64,000 nt of DNA from Actinacidiphila acididurans (GTDB lineage: Bacteria > Actinomycetota > Actinomycetes > Streptomycetales > Streptomycetaceae): contig NZ_JADKYB010000006.1 of the NCBI RefSeq assembly GCF_016918855.1, positions 186,001 through 250,000 on the forward strand. The letters are read 5' to 3'. Below are positions 58,782 through 64,000 of the stretch, one piece after another; position 1 is the stretch's first letter; every line of letters begins with the position of its first letter. The position numbers and the translations under genes were made by a program. The notes below the pieces were generated by a model. The model was not told where the DNA came from and did not search any database. It was given only the letters and a program-made list of their open reading frames with translations.

Positions 58782-59993
58782 ATGGACCGCTGCGTCGTCC
58801 TGGTGGACGCCGGATACCTGCTGGGGGCCGCGGCGAGCCTGCTCGCCGGTGAACCGTCCCGGTCCCGGATCACCGTCGATCATGCGGCCGTGGTCGCTGG
58901 CCTGCGCCGACGCGCGGAGGACGAGACGGGCCGGCCGCTGCTGCGGATCTACTGGTTCGACGGAGCGCCCGACCGCGTTCCGCAACCCGAGCACCGCCGG
59001 CTGCGGGTGATGCCCCGGGTGACCGTACGCCTGGGCGCGCTCACCCGGACGGACGGCAGGTGGGCGCAGAAGGGCGTGGACGCGGCCATGCACGCCGAGC
59101 TGTCCGAGCTCGCCCGCAACCGCGCCTGCTCCGACGTGGTCCTGGTCACCGGCGACGGCGACCTGCTGCCCGGCATGATGTCCGCCAAGGAACACGGAGT
59201 GGCCGTGCACCTGTGGGCGGTCCAGGCCGCCGACGGCGACTACAACCAGTCCGAGGACCTGGTGGCCGAGGCCGATGAGCGGCGGGTGCTCGACCGGGAG
59301 TGGATCACCGCCGCCATCCGGGCCCGGGACCTCGGCGGGGTGTGCGCGCCGCCCGGGCCGCAGCCGGAGCTGCGCCCCGAGATCGCCGCGATCCTGTCCG
59401 CGCCGCTGCCGGAGTCCGCCTCCGCCGCGCCGCCCCCGCCTCCGGCCGCCCCGCCACGGCCGGCGAAGAACGGCGCCGCGCCCGAACCGCCGGCCCCGCC
59501 GGCGCCGCCCGGCAAACCGGCGGTGCCCACCCCCAAGGACGTCGCCGACCTCGGCCGCTCGCACGCCGCGCAGCAGCCGCAGCCCGCGCCCAACGCCACC
59601 CTGCGCTGGTCCTCCGAGAAGGGCTGGTCCGACCGCGGCGACACCGCCGACACCAGCGGCCTGCCCACCCTGGCCCAGCTCACCACCGCCGAGCAGCGCT
59701 GGGCCGACCGCGAGGCCGACATCACCACGGTCAGCGGCGACCCGTTCGAGGTCGGCCAGGTCTTCGCCCGCCGCTGGATCGCCCGCGTCGCCGACGGCCT
59801 CCTGCTCCAGCAGCTCTCCTCGCACTACCCCCGCGTCCCGCACCGCATCGACGGCGAGCTGCTGCGCTACGCCGCCCGCTTCGGCCTGCTCGCCCACAAG
59901 GACGACCAGATCGACGAGCAGGACCGTTACGCCATCCGCGCCGGCTTCTGGCGCGAAGTGGACGCCCATACCCACGCCGACTCCGCGACCTGA
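58782..59993 (+). CDS. NYN-domain (PIN-like) putative RNase
   Basis: A 403-residue protein. The N-terminal 185 residues form a NYN/PIN-like nuclease domain with the expected acidic residues: D9 in VLVDAGYLLG, D in KGVDAAMHAEL and D in VTGDGDLLPGM. A Pro/Ala-rich linker (about 205-265) follows, then a conserved C-terminal helical domain (DPFEVGQVFARRWIARV..., DRYAIRAGFW) that may bind RNA or DNA. NYN proteins usually cleave RNA. GAGGAGGT before the ATG is a strong ribosome-binding site. The next gene starts 79 nt later with its own promoter-like element. Confidence 0.88.
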   Translation: MDRCVVLVDAGYLLGAAASLLAGEPSRSRITVDHAAVVAGLRRRAEDETGRPLLRIYWFDGAPDRVPQPEHRRLRVMPRVTVRLGALTRTDGRWAQKGVDAAMHAELSELARNRACSDVVLVTGDGDLLPGMMSAKEHGVAVHLWAVQAADGDYNQSEDLVAEADERRVLDREWITAAIRARDLGGVCAPPGPQPELRPEIAAILSAPLPESASAAPPPPPAAPPRPAKNGAAPEPPAPPAPPGKPAVPTPKDVADLGRSHAAQQPQPAPNATLRWSSEKGWSDRGDTADTSGLPTLAQLTTAEQRWADREADITTVSGDPFEVGQVFARRWIARVADGLLLQQLSSHYPRVPHRIDGELLRYAARFGLLAHKDDQIDEQDRYAIRAGFWREVDAHTHADSAT

Positions 59994-60072
59994 CCGGCGC
60001 CGCCTGCGGGAGACGGCTCCGCCGGGGTGACCCGAAAGGCACCGCACCCGCCGCTGCGCGTACCCTCGTTCC

Positions 60073-61104
60073 GTGATGACGGGCACGGGCACGCAGGGCC
60101 AGGCTCCTGCGACGGCGGGGAGAGCCGACGACGCGGCCTGTACCGTACGCGGCCTGTTCCGTACGTATCCGGCCGGACGCGGGCGGCGGGGTCGGTCCCA
60201 GCCCGAGGTGCGTGCCAACGACGGCATCGACCTCGATGTGCCCCGCGGTGAGCTGTTCGGCATCCTCGGCCCGAACGGCGCCGGCAAGACCACCCTGGTC
60301 CGCCAGCTCACCGGCCTGCTCCGCCCCGACGCCGGCACCATCGACCTGCTCGGCCACGACCTGGTCCGCCACCCGGACCGGGCGGCCCGCCTGATCGGCT
60401 ACCTCGGCCAGGAGTCCACCGCGCTCGACGAGCTGACCGTGGCGCTCGCCGCCGAGACCACCGGGCGGCTGCGCGGCCTGGACGCGGCCGCCGCCCGGGC
60501 CGCCCGCGACGCCGTCCTGGACGAGCTCGACCTCGGCCCGATCGCCGGCCGCCCGCTCAAGAAGCTGTCCGGCGGCCAGCGGCGGCTCGCCTGCTTCGCC
60601 GCCGCCCTGGTCGGCGAGCGGCCCGTCCTGGTGCTGGACGAGCCCACCACCGGCATGGACCCGGTCGCCCGCCGCGCGGTGTGGGCCGCGGTCGACCGGC
60701 GCCGCGCCGAGCAGGGCACCACCGTGCTGCTGGTCACCCACAACGTCATCGAGGCCGAGACCGTCCTGGACCGGGTCGCCGTCCTCGACCGCGGCCGCGT
60801 CATCGCCTGCGACACCCCCGTCGCGCTGCGCGCGCTCGTCGCCGACGAGGTGCGCCTGGAACTGGTGTGGCGCGCGGAGGCCCCGACCGGCCAGCCCGCG
60901 GTGGCCGCGCTGCGCCCGCTCGCCGAGGTCGCCGGCCGCCGCTGGACACTGCGGCTGCCGCAGGACCGGGCCCGGGCCGTTGTGGCCGAGGTCACCGGCG
61001 GACCCGCCTTCGCCGCCCTGGACGACTTCACGATCGCCACGCCGAGCCTGGAAGATGTGTATCTGGCACTCGGGGGACGGGGGAAGGGTCTGGTGAAGTC
61101 GTGA
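60073..61104 (+). CDS. ABC transporter ATP-binding protein
   Basis: A 343-residue ABC-2-type ATPase. Walker A is GPNGAGKTT (66-74), signature LSGGQ (165-169), Walker B VLVLDEP with D189-E190, and the switch histidine is in VTHN. It is of the DrrA/NodI exporter type with a C-terminal extension of about 90 residues. It powers the permease encoded next, with which it overlaps by 4 nt (GTGA). TACCCT lies 6 nt before the GTG start, suggesting a leaderless mRNA. The exported substrate is unknown. Confidence 0.95.
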   Translation: MMTGTGTQGQAPATAGRADDAACTVRGLFRTYPAGRGRRGRSQPEVRANDGIDLDVPRGELFGILGPNGAGKTTLVRQLTGLLRPDAGTIDLLGHDLVRHPDRAARLIGYLGQESTALDELTVALAAETTGRLRGLDAAAARAARDAVLDELDLGPIAGRPLKKLSGGQRRLACFAAALVGERPVLVLDEPTTGMDPVARRAVWAAVDRRRAEQGTTVLLVTHNVIEAETVLDRVAVLDRGRVIACDTPVALRALVADEVRLELVWRAEAPTGQPAVAALRPLAEVAGRRWTLRLPQDRARAVVAEVTGGPAFAALDDFTIATPSLEDVYLALGGRGKGLVKS

Positions 61105-61931
61105 CCGTTGCCGTACACAGAGCCGAGGCCGGGGGCCGGACCGCGGCCGCGCCGCACCCCGCCGCCCCGGCCCCGCTGGCGCCGCGGGCCCGGCTGTGGC
61201 CCTCCTTCGCGGCCGTCTACCGCGCACAGCTCTCCCGGGCCCGGGTGGCCCGGATCCCGCTGCTGTTCGTCGCCACCTTCCAGTCCGTCGGCATCATGAT
61301 CATGATGCGCGGCGTGGTGCACGCCGGGGACGGCGAGGCCGCCCGCTCGGTGGTGGCCGGCTCCAGCGTGCTGGTCGTGGCCTTCGTCGCGCTCAACCTG
61401 CTCGCCCAGTACTTCGGCCAGCTCCGCGCCTCCGGCGGCCTCGACCACTACGCCACCCTGCCGGTGCCGCCCGCGTCCGTGGTGCTCGGCGCCGCCGCCG
61501 CGTACGCCTCCTTCACCGTGCCCGGCACCCTGTTCACCGCGGTGGTCGGCTGTGTCCTGTTTCACCTCACCGTGGTGAACCTGTGGGTGCTGGCCGCCGT
61601 GATCCCGCTGGCCGGCGCCGCCCTGTCCGGCCTCGGCGCCGCCCTCGGGCTGCTCGCGTCCCGCCAGGAACTGGCCACGCTCTTCGGCCAGCTCGGCATG
61701 TCCGCGGCCCTGCTGCTCGGCGTGCTGCCGCCCTCCCACATGCCCGCGCCCGTCTCCTGGGCCCGCGACGCGCTGCCCTCCACCTACGGTGTCGAGGCGC
61801 TGGCCCGCACTTTCGCCGGGTCCGGTACGCACTGGGCGGCGGTCGGCGCCGACCTGGCGGTCTGCGCCGCGGTCGGCGTGGTCTCCCTCGCCGTGGCGAC
61901 CCGCGCCTACCGCAGGGCCGCCAGCCGATGA
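61101..61931 (+). CDS. ABC-2 type transporter permease
   Basis: A 276-residue membrane protein with six helices (from FAAVYRAQLSRARVARIPLLFVATFQSVG in parts to VVSLAVATRAYR), the usual layout of ABC-2 permeases of drug or lipid exporters. A 25-residue Ala/Pro-rich leader precedes the first helix. It is translationally coupled to the ATPase gene upstream. No substrate clue is visible. Confidence 0.93.
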   Translation: MTVAVHRAEAGGRTAAAPHPAAPAPLAPRARLWPSFAAVYRAQLSRARVARIPLLFVATFQSVGIMIMMRGVVHAGDGEAARSVVAGSSVLVVAFVALNLLAQYFGQLRASGGLDHYATLPVPPASVVLGAAAAYASFTVPGTLFTAVVGCVLFHLTVVNLWVLAAVIPLAGAALSGLGAALGLLASRQELATLFGQLGMSAALLLGVLPPSHMPAPVSWARDALPSTYGVEALARTFAGSGTHWAAVGADLAVCAAVGVVSLAVATRAYRRAASR

Positions 61932-61965
61932 CGCGCCGGCCGCGCACACCTGGCACGATGGGCTG

Positions 61966-62649
61966 GTGACCGCACCCCTGACTCCGCATGAACAGCCGCC
62001 GCACTTCCCGCCCTACCCGGGCGGGGGAGATGTTTCCGGCACACCCGCGGACAACGGCTCCCCGGTCCGCGGCGAACTGCTCAGGGGGGTGCTGGTCGCC
62101 CTGCTCGTCGCCATCTGCGGACTGATCCTCGGACTGTTCTGGCTGTGGCTGTCGCCGCGGATCCCGATGGTCTCCGACGGCCAGGCGGTCTACCTCAAGG
62201 ACACCGAGGGCGAGGAGGCCATCGGCGGCGACGGCACCTTCGTGCTGATCGCGGTCGTGCTGGGCGTGCTGACCGCGGCGGCTGTCTTCCTGCGCCGGCG
62301 CACCGGCGGCATCGGGGTCGTCCTCGGCCTCGCCGTCGGCGGGGTGCTCGCATCGCTCGTCGGCTGGCGGCTCGGTGTCGCCCTCGGGCCCACCACCGAC
62401 ATCGTCGCCCACGCCAAGGCGGTCGGCCCCAAGGTGGTCTTCGACGGCCCCCTCGAACTGCGCGCCAAGAGCGCCCTGGTCGCCTGGTCCGCGGCCGCCA
62501 TGCTCACCCACCTGTGCCTGACCTCCGCCTTCGGCCCGCGCGACCCCGAGCCCGAAACCCCGAAGTGGGCGCCGCCCGTCCGGCCCGCCGAGCACCCGGG
62601 CGAGGGCCCGGACAGTGGCTCCGGCAAGGGCCACGACACCGACGAGTGA
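61966..62649 (+). CDS. DUF2567 membrane protein
   Basis: A 227-residue protein with four helices (about 41-62, 86-105, 112-132 and 170-190). An outward loop contains the conserved MVSDGQAVYLKDTEGEEAIGGDGTF (in parts) that I associate with DUF2567. Function unknown. The GTG start sits 6 nt after TGGCACGAT, the same arrangement as two other genes here. It lies 34 nt after the permease gene but may have its own promoter. The tail is Pro/Gly-rich and acidic. Confidence 0.85.
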   Translation: MTAPLTPHEQPPHFPPYPGGGDVSGTPADNGSPVRGELLRGVLVALLVAICGLILGLFWLWLSPRIPMVSDGQAVYLKDTEGEEAIGGDGTFVLIAVVLGVLTAAAVFLRRRTGGIGVVLGLAVGGVLASLVGWRLGVALGPTTDIVAHAKAVGPKVVFDGPLELRAKSALVAWSAAAMLTHLCLTSAFGPRDPEPETPKWAPPVRPAEHPGEGPDSGSGKGHDTDE

Positions 62650-62701
62650 CGGCCGCGCGCACGACGGGCTGACGGTCCCCGGCCGGCCCCGCGCCCGGGG
62701 C

Positions 62702-63199
62702 TCAGCCGCGGGCGATGCCGCCCGTCCTGGCCGCGGTCAGCGCGGTGAGGTCGGCGGGCGCCAGCTCCACCTCCAGGCCGCGCTTGCCGGCCGAGACGAA
62801 CACCGTGGGGTGGGCCAGCGCCGAGTCGTCGACGACCGTGGGCAGCGACTTGCGCTGCCCGAGCGGAGAGATGCCGCCCAGCACATACCCGGTGGTCCGC
62901 TCGGCCGCCGCCGGATCGGCCATGGCGGCGCGCTTGCCGCCGGCCGCCGCGGCCAGCGCCTTCAGGTCCAGGCTGGCCGACACCGGGACCACCGCCACCG
63001 TCAGCGCGCCGTCGACATCGGCCACCAGCGTCTTGAAGACCCGGTCCTGGGACACGCCGAGCGCGGCCGCGGCCTCCTCGCCGTACCCGAGGCCGGACGA
63101 CGGGTCGTGGCTGTAGGCGTGCACGGTGAACGGCACGCCGGCCTTCTCCAGGGCGACCGTGGCCGGGGTGCCGCCGCCCGCGCGGGACTTCTTGGCCAT
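62702..63199 (-). CDS. ybaK: Cys-tRNA(Pro) deacylase YbaK/EbsC family
   Basis: A 165-residue editing protein that removes wrongly attached amino acids (Cys from tRNA-Pro in E. coli). YbaK features: a GTPATVALEKAGVPFTVHAYSHDP start (in parts), VFKTLVADVD, the lysine-rich stretch around ALAAAAGGKRAAMAD, and GYVLGGISPLGQRKSLPTVVDDSA. Length is normal. Its ATG overlaps the stop of the LON-domain gene (ATGA), so the two form an operon. Confidence 0.94.
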   Translation of the reverse strand: MAKKSRAGGGTPATVALEKAGVPFTVHAYSHDPSSGLGYGEEAAAALGVSQDRVFKTLVADVDGALTVAVVPVSASLDLKALAAAAGGKRAAMADPAAAERTTGYVLGGISPLGQRKSLPTVVDDSALAHPTVFVSAGKRGLEVELAPADLTALTAARTGGIARG

Positions 63200-63915
63200 C
63201 AGTTCGCGCTCACCGCCTGCCGGGTCAGCTCGACCGCGGGCAGCGAGGGCAGCTTCTCCACGATCGCGGACTCCCGGCGCAGCAGCCGCAGCGCCCCCTT
63301 GAGCCGGGACGCGGTGTCCTCCGCCTCCAGCAGCCGCTGCTTGACCGGGGTCTCGGCCACCACCGCGGCCGCCACCAGATAGGACAGCTCGCCCGGGTCG
63401 TCCGGCAGCCCCTGTGCCGGCTGGCCGCGGCCCCGCGAGCCGGCCAGCCGCTGCTGATACGTCGCGAACGCGCGGGCCACCTCGGGCGCCAGCGCGCGCG
63501 CCCCGGTCCCGGTCCGCTCCGGAACGATCTCCACCTCACCGGTCAGATACGCGCCGCTCGCGTCCACCGACCGCAGCCGGAACCTGGCCACCCCCGTGGC
63601 GACCAGGTCGAAGCGGCCGCTGTCGCGCTCGGCGATACCCGCCGCCTCCGCGACGCAGCCGTAGCCGTACAGGGCGTCCAGCGGGTCGTCCACCAGCCCC
63701 GCGGCCGCCCCCCTGGTCCGCCCGTCCTGCCCGGTGGGCGCGACTTCCTGGCCATTCTTGATGGCGATCACCCCGAACCTGCGGGGCGTGTTCCGCGGCA
63801 GCTTCATCAAGTCCTTGACGAGGGCGCGGTATCTCTCCTCGAACACGTTCAGCGGCAGCGCCAGCCCCGGAAACAGCGGCGAGCCGAGCGGGAAGAGCGC
63901 GATGCGTTCCGTCAC
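63199..63915 (-). CDS. LON peptidase substrate-binding domain protein
   Basis: A 238-residue protein made of the PUA-like LON N-terminal domain (ALFPLGSPLFPGLALPLNVFEERYR in parts, FGVIAIKNGQEV, GCVAEAAGI, GVARFRL) and a helical C-terminal part. It lacks the ATPase and protease parts of Lon, so it is a stand-alone substrate-binding module of unknown role. The GTG at 63915 is chosen because TACCCT lies 7 nt before it and the family starts at ERIALFPLG. First gene of a two-gene operon with ybaK. The remaining 85 nt to the window edge show nothing more. Confidence 0.92.
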   Translation of the reverse strand: MTERIALFPLGSPLFPGLALPLNVFEERYRALVKDLMKLPRNTPRRFGVIAIKNGQEVAPTGQDGRTRGAAAGLVDDPLDALYGYGCVAEAAGIAERDSGRFDLVATGVARFRLRSVDASGAYLTGEVEIVPERTGTGARALAPEVARAFATYQQRLAGSRGRGQPAQGLPDDPGELSYLVAAAVVAETPVKQRLLEAEDTASRLKGALRLLRRESAIVEKLPSLPAVELTRQAVSAN

Positions 63916-64000
63916 AGTGAGCAGGGTAAGCGTTCGACCGCACGGTTCGCCGGGGGTACCCCGGGCCCGCACAGCGGCGGGCCGGTTCGCCGGGAAAGCC

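Overview
The window is very GC-rich and gene-dense, with frequent GTG starts and 4-nt ATGA/GTGA stop-start overlaps. Its gene content and order match the chromosomal core of Streptomyces or a close relative in the Streptomycetaceae. Geosmin synthase, a DivIVA/SepF/FtsZ division set, a TPP riboswitch before thiO and a translational T-box before ileS all fit. It is core chromosome, not a genomic island: I see no insertion sequence, integrase, tRNA, rRNA or CRISPR.

Layout. 1-7.9 kb: a truncated Ser/Thr kinase, the riboswitch-controlled thiO-thiS-thiG operon, a ferredoxin-reductase-like flavoprotein, an Rv2175c-type DNA-binding protein, thiE, metF and a membrane protein with a Gly/Tyr/Gln tail. 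7.9-13.5 kb: geosmin synthase, a CrtI-like oxidoreductase, a DUF4126 membrane protein and a TetR regulator. 13.7-16 kb: a HEPN-domain protein, a methyltransferase and a DUF3040 protein. 16-22 kb, minus strand: a MoxR-DUF58-transglutaminase operon, then a beta-carbonic anhydrase.

22-41.6 kb, plus strand: the division and cell-wall (dcw) cluster mraZ-rsmH-ftsL-ftsI-murE-murF-mraY-murD-ftsW-murG-ftsQ-ftsZ-pgeF-yggS-sepF-yggT-divIVA. Most neighbours overlap or nearly touch. These genes make the lipid-linked peptidoglycan precursor, build the septal synthase, and place the Z-ring and the polar growth scaffold. 41.7-58.3 kb: ileS with its T-box, a DksA/TraR-like protein with a lysine-rich tail, lspA, an RluD-type pseudouridine synthase, a CPA1 antiporter, an MscS channel, a dienelactone-hydrolase-like protein, a DsbA-like thioredoxin with a membrane protein, a DUF2252 protein and dnaE. 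58.3-64 kb: a 53-residue protein ending in RFGHN, an NYN-domain protein, a two-gene ABC exporter, DUF2567, a YbaK deacylase and a LON-substrate-domain protein.

What stands out: (1) FtsI has a cytoplasmic extension of about 310 residues built from recently duplicated 126-bp repeats. (2) Several other envelope proteins also carry low-complexity repeats. (3) Many start codons sit 6-8 nt after a -10-like hexamer, which suggests leaderless mRNAs. (4) Promoter-associated repeats and palindromes lie before mraZ, rsmH, the DUF3040 gene and tetR. (5) The DksA-like protein appears to lack its fourth zinc cysteine. I found no clear novel multi-gene system; most of the window is conserved core. All calls come from reading the sequence and recalling protein families; nothing was searched.
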